Of a stretch of 64,000 bases of DNA, positions 41,185-52,171 are shown one piece after another. The DNA is from Chaenocephalus aceratus. Taxonomy: Eukaryota; Chordata; Actinopteri; Perciformes; Channichthyidae. Numbering within the stretch: position 1 is the first letter of the stretch; every line of letters begins with the position of its first letter. The translations under genes and the position numbers were made by a program. Below the pieces are notes generated by a model, which saw nothing but the letters and a program-made list of their open reading frames with translations, did no database searches and was not told the DNA's origin. The DNA lies in contig CM043796.1 in NCBI GenBank assembly GCA_023974075.1, forward strand, positions 23,986,927-24,050,926, read 5' to 3'.

Positions 41185-44100
41185 GTAAATATCCACCAGT
41201 GTACTGTCCGATAAAGGAAACAACATGTAGCACTGTAAGATAGCATGGCAAGGGAAGAAGTTGATGGAGGCGTGTGGCGCAGTGGATTAGTGCGTTGGTG
41301 TTCGGGTCACAGGTTCAAACACCCCACTGCAGTCAGCATATCGTTGTGTCCCTGGGCAAGACCCTTCACCCCAACATGTTCCTGTGGGGATTGTCCACAG
41401 TATTGAGTATGTAAGTCGCTTTGGATAAAAGCGTCTAACAAGTAACATGTAATGTAATTAATAGGACTTGAGCATGTAAACATTGAGGCTGGAAGCTGAA
41501 CCTGCTACTAGGACAGCATCTGTCAACATCTGATACTGTGTGTTAGGATACTACACAACAACAACAACAACAACGCTGTCTACATCTACAGGTGCAGGGT
41601 ACGAATCTGTTGCCTACATATGGGGGTTAAATAAGCTATTTCCAAATTGAAAGGAAATAGTGCTTATCTCCATGAACTGGCTAGAGTCTGTCCTAACAAG
41701 CAACAGTATCATGGTTGGGATTGTATTGAATTAGAGCTGTGTAAAGTCACCTAAAAAAATGATATCAGTTGAAGTGTTAGTTTACCTGTTCAAAAAGCCG
41801 TTGTATCCACCCATCTCTCACAAAAGACACCAGACTATCGACAAAAAGGCTATGTTTACCTTGCAGAACAAGTTTAATAACACTGGTTCTACCACTATCT
41901 TGTTGATTAGTTTTGTTTGTATTATTGTTTTGACTTTTCGTACTTTTAAGGGTTAATTTGGATTACCAAGCAAGCTGAAAGACTGTTTTGGTCACAGGAG
42001 TCCTGGTTGCTTTGAAGGGATAAAAGGCTTCTTTTCCCCATCAGAAAAGGCTGTCTTGACGTATTTACACTGGAGTACAGCAGATGAATCTGAAAAAGAG
42101 CCTATTGAATCAAACTTCTCCCGTACATCTTCCAGTGAAGATCCAAACACCGGAGTGAAGTAACGATAAGTAAAACCCATTGATCGTAAAGAGGTTGCAC
42201 GCTCGTGAACTGTTAGCGCCGGAACCTCGCTACGGGGTAAACCTGCGGAGCGCTTTTGGGCATAAGATGAGGTTTGAGTCTGCGTGATCTGCGTGTAGGG
42301 AGGTGGCGGCAGCCATATCCTTAGCTAACTCGCTAGATCTGATGGCTTTGGACATAAACGCGAGTGAAGTATAACTGGACGCGAGAGAGGGATCAGCACC
42401 TGCAGCTCTGCCCGCTGTGAGGGACCGGTGAGCGGAGCAAACACACCTTTAGACCTAACACACTTGGCTATGGCACAGTCGTATACATTGAATTATTCCA
42501 TTTGATAATATGTAATCAACTTAGGCACCCCTCCCAGAAAAAAAGAAATTACAATAAAAATATCCCTAACTCAATTTCCATATTCGGATGCCTGAATAAT
42601 TTCGAATATTCGATTAAACATTCCCATCCTAGTCAAACGCGCTACAACGGCCCAAAAACATTTTCCATTTGATGAGACGCGCTGCAGCCTTAGAAACGAT
42701 GCAAATGTAAAAACAGAATTGTGCTAAAACACATGCAAATTAAGATGTTTAATGTTTTCTAAATTACATTACATGTCACTTGTTAGGCGCTTTTATCCAA
42801 AGCGACTTACATACTCAATACCAGAGGTGGGGACTCGAGTCACATGACTTGAATCGAGTCCAACTCGAGTCACATGTTTTTGGACTTGAGACTTGCTTGA
42901 CTGACATTGATAAAAGACTTGACTTAAGCTTGAGACAGATGACTTTAAAGGAATATATAAATATTTGTTTTTGTATTGAGATATTACGTTTAGATTTTTC
43001 AAAATGTGATTGGGTGATTATAGCGCCATGCGCGCAAACCTGGCAACCCACTAGAAGGCAGGAGTCTCAGTTAACGTGGCAGCGCTAGCTTTACTCCAAA
43101 AATAGTCAAGTTTGGATTCAAGGATTATTTTGTCGATGACGGTAATAAGAAGAGAACAGCAGGGTCTGCAGCATAAAGATCAGTGACAGGACCACCACAA
43201 CATCCAACTTCATTCGTCACTACAAAAACCCCACAGAGAAAGGTGCATGTGTTGTGTTAGCTAGAAAGCTAACGTTAAGTTTAAGCTACGTTAGACTTGG
43301 TTTCAAATCGATTAAGCAAAGAGAAGACAAAACGGTAAATTAACACTAGAACCGCCAAGGGATTCATTTTGACTAACCCTGATACTGACGGGCTGTCAGG
43401 GAGAGGGAGAGAGATGCCTCGTTTATTCCCCTGTGTTATCAGAAGTTACTGTAAACTTTTGAATAATGTAGTTCATCTACTTTTAGTAGTTTGTTTTAAT
43501 GATGTTGTTTTTGTTTGTAGAAGTGCATCATTCTTTGATTTATTGTAAAATGAATCTTTTTGATCTGTTATGATGATAAACTGAAGCAATTTCTAAATGA
43601 TCCCAATTATAAATAGTTTATAAGGAAATTATGAAGAGGAACAAATTAAATGATTTGAAAATGATATCTATGTAGGTGCTGACGCTGTTGGCGGTTCTAT
43701 TGTTAACAGACATTTAAATTAAATATGTGGAATGGCAAAAGCCATATATGATTTTCTTACCTGGAATTCTGCCTTTTTGAACAGACTTCTTGAGTCCTCG
43801 CTATATTGTCTGCAGTTCTAGGATTAATATGAATCTAATATGATTGTCATCGGTCTAAATTAGATTTCAAATGATTAACTGTGTATGTAATGAAGATCAT
43901 AGTGTGGGTTGAATCCATTTTCATAACCACTGATTTAAATGCGGAAACTGGGTTTATTCATCAGAATGTTGTATGACTTGACTTGCTTGCTTGACTCTCA
44001 TCACAGTGACTTGGGACTTGCTTGATACTTGTAGGTCAAGACTTGAGACTTGCTCATGACTTGCACACGTAGGACTTACTCCCACCTCTGCTCAATACAG

Positions 44101-47100
44101 TGGGCAATCCCCACAGGAGCCATTTGGGGTGAAGTGTCTTGCCCAGGGACACAACGACATGCTGACTGCAGTGGGGTTTGAACTGAACCCTGATCCGAAC
44201 ACCAAGGCACAACCCACTGCACCACACGTTTCTCCAAGTGGAAATGTTTTGGGCCGTTGAAGCGCGTTCGGCCACCTTAAATATCACTGCTAAAGTGAGT
44301 GTAACACTAGTGTGTCCAAAAACCCATTACAGGTTATATCTTAATAAAATCTGTACGTCTGTTGGAGGAGAGTTTCTAATGTGTGTCTACTTGTTAGGCA
44401 ACCTGTGTAAACACGCCTCAGATACACAGCCAGGCTACTATTCACTTGTGTTCTATTAGATTGGCAGTGGTGGATGCCTCTGTATTTTTTATTATTTACT
44501 AAAGTGAAAGATAATTTAACGAGAAGACATACAAATGAAAACAGAAACTGAAAAACAATTTTGCTGAGGTAAATCTGTCTCCGCAGCTGCTCTGGTTTGT
44601 AAACATGATTGTTTATAGGTTCAACTCCACTCCAAAAAATCCACTTGGCAGAAAAAATAGTGGATGAAACTGAATTTTTATAATCCACTAGGCACAGGCA
44701 GAGTTGTTTCCAGCTGTCATTTTATAGATATGATTAACTGCTTGTAAATAGAAGGGCTACGGCAGGGAGCAGTCGATGATGGCACCCAAAGAGGTCACGT
44801 CTGTCAGCTGATAGTGCTGCATCCTCCATCTGCATGCACACCGTGTTCCCATGGCAGTGGCATGATACCGGAGGAATATGTTTTCAGTTTGATTTGTTTG
44901 TCAACAGGTTTACTGAATAACTACCGGTCCAGTTTTCAGGGGTCAAGGAAGAAACCATTACATATTTGAGCGGATACAACAATTAGTATTCACTTTCGTT
45001 AACAATGCAAAATAGGGACTAGCCTTGTCGAAGGACTATGCTCTCCTTTTTATTATCTTATGGATGTCAGCTAAAATGACTAGCTAATGTTTTCTGACCA
45101 TATGTTTTACATTGGCTTTTTGTCACTTTGAAGGTAGGACCATCGGCAGAGCAGGCTGCAGCGATGGAGAAGTTCTCTACACATCCGGACCCAACAATAA
45201 GGCAACTTTTTTTGGCCGACAGAGCGATGAACCCATCAATAGGACTGCACAAAGGAATGAAATACGCCAGTTGGTCTCCGTTGGGTTGTGACTCTAACGG
45301 GCGCTGTCTGCTCGCTTGCCTAACACTAGACCACAGACTGACCATTCACAACAGTTACAAGCGTCTTGAGTGGAAAATGCTAGAAGATCTTACCAAAAAG
45401 TATAGCGAGAGGCTAAAGCAGCGAGGCTACTCCAAAAAAGACAACATTCCTCCACAGACGTCCCTGCTGCACTTTGACGAGCTGCAGCGGCGCTTCAGAA
45501 TGCAAACCCCTCTGAGGATGGAGTGGTCGAGCGTTTACACGACCAAACAGGTGCAGCCGGACAACACGTGTGAAAACATAGAGATGGTCCTCCTCGCCGT
45601 GCTAATGGAAAACGGCGACGTAGTTTTGTGGAAGTTTGTGTTGCCTTTTTTAGAAACTTCAGATGTTGAGTTTTATGACGTTGTCGAGTCAGGTGTGAAT
45701 CGTCCCAGCGACTTGGCGTGGTGGGAGTATGACGGCACCGATCGGCGTATGAGTGGCCTGATCGTGGGCAGCGAGGTGGGACCCGTCAAGATTGTTCCGG
45801 TCCAGCCTGGCGGGAGTGAAGGGCTACTTCACCCTCCGACACCCCGTCATCCTCTGGAAGGAGTGCGATGAGATCGCCGTGGAAAACCTCAAATGTGTGC
45901 CGATGATCCACCCGATCCAGAAGACCAGCTTGCAGCCTCATCGTAGCCTCGCGCGGCTGCTACGTCTTTTGGTGTTTGCTCATGATTTCGCCAGCCGGAC
46001 TGAATGTGCATAAACTCCTCACGTTGCAGGGCTGCACTCGCTCCCCGTGGTCTCGCTGGCGATCAGTCGGCACGGAGTCTCGGTGTACACATGTTCTGTT
46101 GACGGGTGGATTAAAAAGCTGACACCGACATTTGCAGGGAACACTTTGATATTCAATCAAGAGGACATGTTGCGACCTGAGAACCTCTCGGGAGGAAGGA
46201 TACATGGGATTGCGGTGAGCACAACGGAGCCTACATTGCGCTCACCAGCTCACAAAGTATGGTCGGGGCGGCTTTTCATCACCCAGTTACTAAGACTTAC
46301 CAGGTGCACTTTGTGACCCTGAAAGCGCCAGAAAACTGCAGCAGCATTGCTGCTCAAGTCCCCCGCACAGAATTGCACAAACAGCCGACCTGCTTGATCT
46401 CGTGAGGTGGCAAATTTTTGAAAAACAAGTGGCATTCCGACATCGCTGCTGGAGAAATCGATCAAAAGATCCAGGAAGTAGACTCGCCTTACTTTTGGCG
46501 CTTAAAGCTCTTCCTGGTGAGGACACTTATTACCAGTCGCTACAGGAGCCTCCCACAGATCACCGCTGGAAACCAACACTCGAGGAGAACAAAGTCCTTC
46601 AAAGGGAAGAGGAAGAGGGAGAAGGAACGGACGGAGAAGACGCTGCTAACAGAGAAAAGTGAGCCTCTTGGTAAAGTAGTTAAAACAGGAGAAGGATCAT
46701 CTGAAGGAGCAGATTGAGGAGGTGCAGGCTTGGATCAGTTCTGTAGAGAGCCACATCATGAGGGAAAACATGAAAGAAGGTGCTGGGCGTGGTTTACCTC
46801 AACACCTGATTACTCAGAACACCCAGCATCCCCACCTGTGGCCTGGTGGAGTTCCTCTCCAGAGACTCCAACGACAGAGCTTCAGAGGTAACACTCGGGG
46901 ACTCACATCATCATTATTCAACCCCCTTAGTGTCCTTTACCAGTATCTCTCAATTGCTTCAGTGGCTGCAATTCAGAACTACGTACATAGACTCCCTATA
47001 ATGGTTTTAAATTGCTTATTTGTCTGTTGTATTAGGTAATGAACTTCAGTCATATCTTAAATTGGTATGAAAACACTAAACACGTTTTAGTCTATTTAGG

Positions 47101-50100
47101 AAAGCTATTGCCGTAAGTTTTTTAAATCATATTAGATTTATGAAAAGTATAATTCATCAGGTGAAAATACCAACAATCTTCGGAAAGCCTCTTCTGCTGC
47201 TGATGAGCTCTGATTTTTAGAAAGGTGTATTATGGCTAGTGTAGGTTAAAGAAACAACAACAGAGCTTTTAAAAGAGGTGTAATATGTCAAAAATGTCCA
47301 AGCCTTGAGTCATTAATTTACAACTTGGATATTTTATGAGATTCAAGTGTTAAATGTGTTCAAGAAAATCTAGACTAACATCTAAATGTATTTATTTTTG
47401 CTAGATCTGATTCCCCATTATCATTAGTTCCTCCCCGACAGGCATTATACACAGCAAGCAGTGGTTTGATGAGATTGAACAAAGCGATGTGGTTCCGCTC
47501 CTAAAATCAATTTTTTTTATCTTCATCTTGTACATTTTGGATTATAATTCTAGATATTTTTATTATCTAGCAAATTAATTTATTATTGCAGAGAATATGG
47601 AAGTTTTCTTTGGAATTTGCGAGTTTAAATCTGAGAAATTATTTGACTAGTATCCCCCTTCATATATTTGTTTTCGGCCCTTACAAGATTAACCGCTTTA
47701 CTCCCATCATACTCTTACATTACACAAGTTGGATGCCTTCCCTTACACCCTCTGACTGTGTGTGCTGTATCATCCTCCTCAGGTCCTGATTGGCCACATC
47801 AAGAACAAGATGAACAAGCAGTCGTTCTCTGAGCGCTGCAGCCTGTGTCAGGAGGTGCTGCCCTTCTCGGACCACAAACAAGCCACCTGTAAAAACGGTC
47901 ACATGTGGCTCAGGTATGGAGATCAAATCCTTAAAATCACATTGACTAACGAGATGTTTTTTTACATTAGCTTTCGCCTCACTACGTGCCTGACAGGATA
48001 TGAATTGAAGCTTAATGCCAAGTGCCTTCTTTGACGGTTTATTTACCTTTGCGGAACAGTAATCAAGCCTCCCACCTTTTGATATTTTACCCATGCGCCA
48101 CTCTCGTCGTCTCATAAATATCACCTGTCAAACATCGCTTCTGCCTTCTCGCTAGCTAGAGCGCGGTGGGCACTGAGAGGGAAATCTGTGTCAAACCGTC
48201 AGGTGTACCTCAGCGTTGTTCCTGCTCTAGTTTTTTGTCTGTGTGCATGTCTCGGTCCCTGGCAGCCAGCTCTAATGCCTCCCTCTCACTCTCCTCTAGG
48301 TGTGTGTTGTCATACCAGGCCTGCCAGAAGCTGACGTTCAGACGCTGCCTCCTGCTGGATACCATCTCCAGACTGCCAGAGCCCGAGGGTAAGCAACACT
48401 CTCCGTCTCTCCGCACCTCCAGTTTCAGACTCTCCGTCAGCCGTTTCCTCCTGTCAACCTTCAACGTGGGCCTTCGTACCGCTCCTCGCTTGACAATATG
48501 TATTTCGAGGCAGTCGTAACATTCCTACCGATGAATGAAAATGTGTAGAAGAAATTAGCTGTTTGTTAAAAAACATTTCTGATGCCACATTGCAATCCGA
48601 AAGATTGCGAGTAAACACACTGGTCAGAAAGCTCAGGTCTTATCTCATCATCTGCTTTCCGTTGATGCTTCCCTTTCCAATGTTTGACAAATGTATTCTC
48701 GTCCCAATTTAGTTTAAGTTTCTTCCAACTCTAAGTAAAATGCAAACTAACCCTTTTATTTGACAACAGCGAAACATGTACTTGTAATAAGCACGTAGCC
48801 CTAATTGAGTTTCGCTGCTTGGGCAGATGCACAAGTCAAAAAGTCTCATGCATTTCTCAAGAATCTCTCATTATTCCAACTTTTCAGAACCAGAAAAAGA
48901 GGATTTCTCAGACACGTATATGCGCAACAGAGTTTCTAATTGGCATTTTTTTTTTTTTTTGCAAGCGTGTCGATGACAAAGACTCCAGACATGGAAAGTA
49001 TCTGGCAGGATAACAGGAAAGATCAATACACTAGACAACGCGATACATCCTGTGTTGGAGATAATTCCATCCAAAGCCTGCACTACAGGTTCCAGGTTAT
49101 TAAAGTGCATACGGCCATTTAACAGTGTGAACCCAGACTGGTTGATTTGATCCGTCAATCATTTCTGTGGTCGTTATGGTCAATACACAGGAGTGTTATT
49201 ACACTTGGAGATTAGCATGAGTCGCTTTAAACGTAAATGTATTTATCTCAATCAGTCCTCGGCACATAACGATCAGTCGTCATATGAGCGCAACATCGGG
49301 TGAAAACGGATCCATAACTATGCCAATAAGATACATGACGTTAAATCAATTACTTATCATAATTGGACTCTGAAAAGCGTATTTATTTACCGTGAACCAT
49401 GTATTACGGTGGTGACGGTTAAGGAAGAAAACCCACTCTTCCTAGTGCTTGAGAATGGGCTTAATCTGGCAGCTAACATTCATCCCAGGTCTTTATCGAC
49501 CTTCAGCCCCTGTAGGACTCCTCTGGTCGTTCCAGCCTATCACCCGCTACAGACTGACGGGTCTGTGCCCCTCTGGCATCTGTCATAGATCTGTCAGATT
49601 CAACATCATCCCAGCTCCTGTCTCAAAGCATCTCCCAGATTTTAGCCGTCTTCTTTATTTGTTTTTGTCATCATGTTCTCGGGTTGTCCAGCCATCGGTC
49701 GGTGAATGATATGTCAGGGAGGACATTTCTTTAATTTGGCACAACTGTCCTCGTGGGTTCTGTGACCTTACAAAACACGTTTTTGGCCATAACTCAAAGA
49801 TTTCATACAAATATCTAATGGCATGAAATTATGAAGTCATGGCATTTTGGAACGCCATGGATGTGAACTGCAACTTCACTGGTTGGCTTAGGTATCAAAC
49901 AACAAGGCCGTAATTCTAGCTTAGTCCTAATTTTTATATTATTTACTATTTACTGACTGACCTAATAAGTGAATGTATATGAAATTGTCATTGTCATGTT
50001 CACCTGAAGGTTGCTTTTATTTGAGGTTGGTTTTTACACACTGTTTATCGCGACCAGGATATACATAACCCATGAAACAATGTTTGTCTTTTTGGAAGTG

Positions 50101-50343
50101 GAGACATCTTTCTTTACATTTTTTGCTAGATGTTGCGATATAATAACGTACTACATCCCACGTAGAAGAATCAGCAGTTATATTTGATATAAAGCCCGAA
50201 CTTGGTAGTTGTTACATTGTTGTGTCATGGCTACACAGTCTTTATTTACATGTTATAAGCCTAGTTGTCTCCTCACAGATCCAGAGTGGATCCGGAAGGT
50301 TCTGCTGGGGCCATGCACGCTCTGCGACTCGCCCATGATCTAG
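40867..50343 (+). CDS. gtf3c4: General transcription factor IIIC subunit 4 (TFIIIC90), five coding exons with assembly-type indels
   Basis: Nuclear subunit of TFIIIC, which binds the internal promoters of tRNA and other RNA polymerase III genes; the human protein also has reported histone acetyltransferase activity. Coding exons are 40867-41184, 45134-46887, 47783-47913, 48300-48388 and 50279-50343, all with GT-AG junctions in matching phase. The N-terminal part matches the TFIIIC WD40/beta-propeller region (SGLQPLTWSQDHRLAVST; SWSPLGCDSNGRCLLA; MSGLIVGSEVGPVKI; KGYFTLRHPVILWKE). The C-terminus has the zinc-binding domain (CSLCQEVLPF, CKNGHMWLR, CTLCDSP). Length is about 785 aa, against 822 in human. 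Exon 1 has two adjacent in-frame stops and exon 2 has many single-base indels from 45800 on; I infer sequence errors, not a pseudogene. Confidence 0.93.
41271..41459 (+). repeat. tRNA-derived SINE, family B
   Basis: Head GTGTGGCGCAGTGGATTAG (box A-like) and AGGTTCAAAC (box B, 41311-41320). The body has CCCTGGGCAAGACCCTTCACC, and the tail GTAAGTCGCTTTGGATAAAA is followed by a TAATG-type end. The tail resembles L2-clade LINE 3' ends. It lies in intron 1 of gtf3c4 in the sense direction. Confidence 0.9.
42190..42440. other. GC-rich intronic patch, nature unknown
   Basis: Locally higher GC with CpGs (GGAACCTCGCTACGGGG, GAAGTATAACTGGACGCGAG) inside an AT-rich intron. It may be an unrecognised transposon fragment. 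No coding frame is seen. Confidence 0.3.
42762..44228 (-). repeat. SINE family B copy, inverted and split by a hAT insertion
   Basis: The reverse complement matches 41271-41459. The 3' tail half lies at 42762-42821 and the tRNA-like head half at 44091-44228. The two halves join exactly across the hAT element if one copy of CTCAATAC is removed. Confidence 0.92.
42814..44098. mobile_element. Non-autonomous hAT element with 8 bp target duplication
   Basis: The element (42822-44090, 1269 bp) starts CAGAGGTGGGGACTCGAG and ends ACTCCCACCTCTG. It is flanked by identical 8 bp CTCAATAC at 42814-42821 and 44091-44098. At about 43168-43241 a frame encodes a BED zinc-finger remnant (KISDRTTTTSNFIRHYKNP), typical of hAT transposases. 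No complete transposase remains. It inserted into a pre-existing SINE. Confidence 0.95.
45134..46887 (+). CDS. gtf3c4: gtf3c4 coding exon 2 (large; intact first 670 nt, indel-rich remainder)
   Basis: Starts VGPSAEQAAAMEKF after the acceptor and is open to 45800. Then the frame changes near 45802, 45930, 46029, 46217, 46341-46392, 46428, 46530, 46660-46700, 46780, 46809 and 46820, while family-like segments continue in order: SLIVASRGCYVFWCLL, GLHSLPVVSLAI, DLVRWQIFEK, YFWRLKLFLVRTL, WKPTLEENKVL, QAWISSVESHIMREN and GLVEFLSRDSNDR. Ends at donor gtaaca (46888). Confidence 0.85.
46888..47782 (+). other. gtf3c4: gtf3c4 intron 2
   Basis: Donor gtaaca, acceptor cctcag. AT-rich with no recognised repeat. 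Confidence 0.85.
47783..47913 (+). CDS. gtf3c4: gtf3c4 coding exon 3
   Basis: 131 nt, clean frame. VLIGHIKNKMNKQSF is followed by CSLCQEVLPFSDHKQATC and KNGHMWLR, the start of the C-terminal zinc-binding domain (Cys-x-x-Cys, Cys-x-x-x-His). Donor gtatgg at 47914. Confidence 0.95.
47914..48299 (+). other. gtf3c4: gtf3c4 intron 3
   Basis: Short intron with a pyrimidine-rich acceptor (ctcactctcctctag). No feature seen. Confidence 0.88.
48300..48388 (+). CDS. gtf3c4: gtf3c4 coding exon 4
   Basis: 89 nt. Completes the split arginine, then CVLSYQACQKLTFRRCLL and LDTISRLPEPE. Clean frame, donor gtaagc at 48389. Confidence 0.95.
48389..50278 (+). other. gtf3c4: gtf3c4 intron 4
   Basis: AT-rich, with a T run at 48946-48960. 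No recognised repeat family or other gene. Confidence 0.85.
50279..50343 (+). CDS. gtf3c4: gtf3c4 coding exon 5 and stop
   Basis: Acceptor ctcacag. Codes DPEWIRKVLLGPCTLCDSP plus MI, then TAG at 50341-50343. The final Cys-x-x-Cys completes the zinc-binding domain. An AATAAA at 50489-50494 is the likely polyadenylation signal. Confidence 0.95.
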
Positions 50344-50520
50344 AGCTGACTGATAAGAGGAACCTCAGGGCTTTCCCTGCGACCTTCAGAGTTTCCCGCT
50401 CTGACGCAGGGTCCACATCACTGCTACCATTTTATTGTTGTGTTTTGTTCATATTTTTATTACTTTATATTGGGTTCTTAAAAGTGCAAATAAAAGGCTT
50501 TGATTATACGTTCTAAGTCT
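50344..50520 (+). terminator. gtf3c4: gtf3c4 3' UTR and polyadenylation signal
   Basis: Short UTR. AATAAA at 50489-50494 is followed within 30 nt by a T-rich stretch. Confidence 0.65.
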
Positions 50521-51787
50521 TATTTCCTCATAACCTCCAGAGGAACTGATTCCGCCTGCCATGGCTTTAAATTAATATTTCACTAAGGTAAAACATTTTG
50601 GACTCAAACTTTACAGATTACATTATTTCCTCCATTCTAAAATACATTCCCAGTCAGTGTTTGCACGAGGATGCAAAGAAAGAAAGTTTAAAACGTGCTT
50701 ATATGTGGAGGGTTCTATTATTCAGCAGGACTTCAGGGCACCATAAATAAGCTTCCTCATTTTCCTTATGTTGACTTTATTTCCGAGCCTTTGGTGTAGT
50801 TTTTATTGCAAGTAAGTGGAACTTACTCTGCTAGTCCTATTTTAGTTTTTTTTCTCTTTTTTTGAACGCAACAAATAATACACTCTGAATAATACATACT
50901 CTGGAAAAAACTCAACATACCTACTTTAATTGGCACTGTAAAACAATTTCCAAGCTCTGGGATGGGGGGAGGAGGTGGGTGGTGCTCAGTCATTCTCTCA
51001 GATGAGGACTTCCGCTAATGTAAACGCAGAAGAGAAGCAGCGGCGAGGTGGAAGAGATGAGCAAGAGGCAGGAAGAAAGCGAAAAGTGTGCTTAAAATCC
51101 CGGCGCGGTCCCCCGTGGGAGTGCGTTGTAATGAGATTCAGCAGTAATGAGGGACAGAACATGGCGCCAGATGTGATTCTAATTCTAATCAAGGAGGGGA
51201 GGGTGGCGCTCATGGGGGGGGGGGGGGGGGGGGGGTGGTAGAGAGTATATTGTTAAATACAATTAACCCTTTTCTCATATTTGGAGAGGAAAAACGTCTG
51301 AAGGCAGCTCAGCGGCATGTTCTCGGCCCCGGCTCCTTGTTTCGGAGACATGGAGGTCGGCGGCCGGTGATCAAAGGTGGACCTGAGAGACGGGGGGGCG
51401 GCAGAGCCTCTCCCACCCCTTACATCAGCAGCCCGGCAGAGGTGGGGTGGGGTCCGCCCTCCCTCTGGTGTCACTGGAGATGATAGCCTGCCCCGGGGCG
51501 AGGGAGAGAGCTCGGCTTCCAAACACAGGACTTCATGAAAGGGGAACTCCACATTTTATTCCTTTTAAACCCCACATTTCTTCACCCACTGGTGGCATTT
51601 ACTGGCCCAAGACTCCGAGTGAAGATTCCTTCCTTTTGGGGAAGAAAGGGATGTCTCTGGCTTTCTAGAAAGTGAATCATTTATCACATTATCCTGTCTG
51701 GAATAGTGGAAAGATTAGTTTTAATTAGTACAGCTGCAAAGGCAGGCAGGGGCAAGGGGGTGAAAACAATACCAGTAAAATATACTA
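50521..51787. other. Intergenic, no gene seen
   Basis: Includes a G run at 51214-51235 and a small unique block (GTAATGAGATTCAGCAG, ATTCTAATTCTAATCAAGG) at 51120-51195 that could be regulatory. The GC-rich part 51300-51480 shows no exon. Confidence 0.4.
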
Positions 51788-52171
51788 TTAAAGGTGGGGT
51801 AGGTACGTTTGAGAAACCGGCTCGAGATACACTTTTTGTTATGTTCCATGGAATGCTCTTAACATCCCGATAGCAATGAATATCTGAAGTGCTTTGACAA
51901 AAAATCCATACAAAAATTCATCTGTGGAAGCCGTAGCGCTGTAAAAAGCACGACCAATCATCTGAGCCGGCTAAAGTAACTGGATGGCCTACCTGCCTGT
52001 CAGCCTTCCATCTGTACACAAACTTATCTCGTGCCCTCATTGGTCATGTGCACGTTCGTGTGTTTTGGAGGAGGGGCTCAGAAGGAAGTGGCAGATTTTT
52101 TCCGGTTATGTATTTTCAAATTCTAGCGCACTCGAGCCGGTTTTCTCCAAAATTACCTTCCCCACCTTTAA
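51788..52171. mobile_element. TTAA-flanked MITE, copy 3
   Basis: The most complete copy. TTAA (51788-51791), then AGGTGGGGTAGGTACG and GAGAAACCGGCTCGAG on the left; CTCGAGCCGGTTTTCTCC and ACCTTCCCCACCT before TTAA (52168-52171) on the right. The inverted ends extend about 36 bp. No coding capacity. Confidence 0.88.

Larger units (their letters stand above)
41185..45133 (+). other. gtf3c4: gtf3c4 intron 1
   Basis: Donor gtaaat at 41185, acceptor ttgaag ending at 45133. It contains a SINE at 41271, an inverted SINE copy split by a hAT element at 42762-44228, a short (CAA)n at 41554-41574 and a GC-richer patch at 42190-42440 of unknown nature. Confidence 0.85.

Noticed and set aside
41271..41345. 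A tRNA gene, suggested by box A- and box B-like motifs
   Set aside because: The sequence does not close into a cloverleaf and continues into a SINE body and tail found again at 42762-44228.
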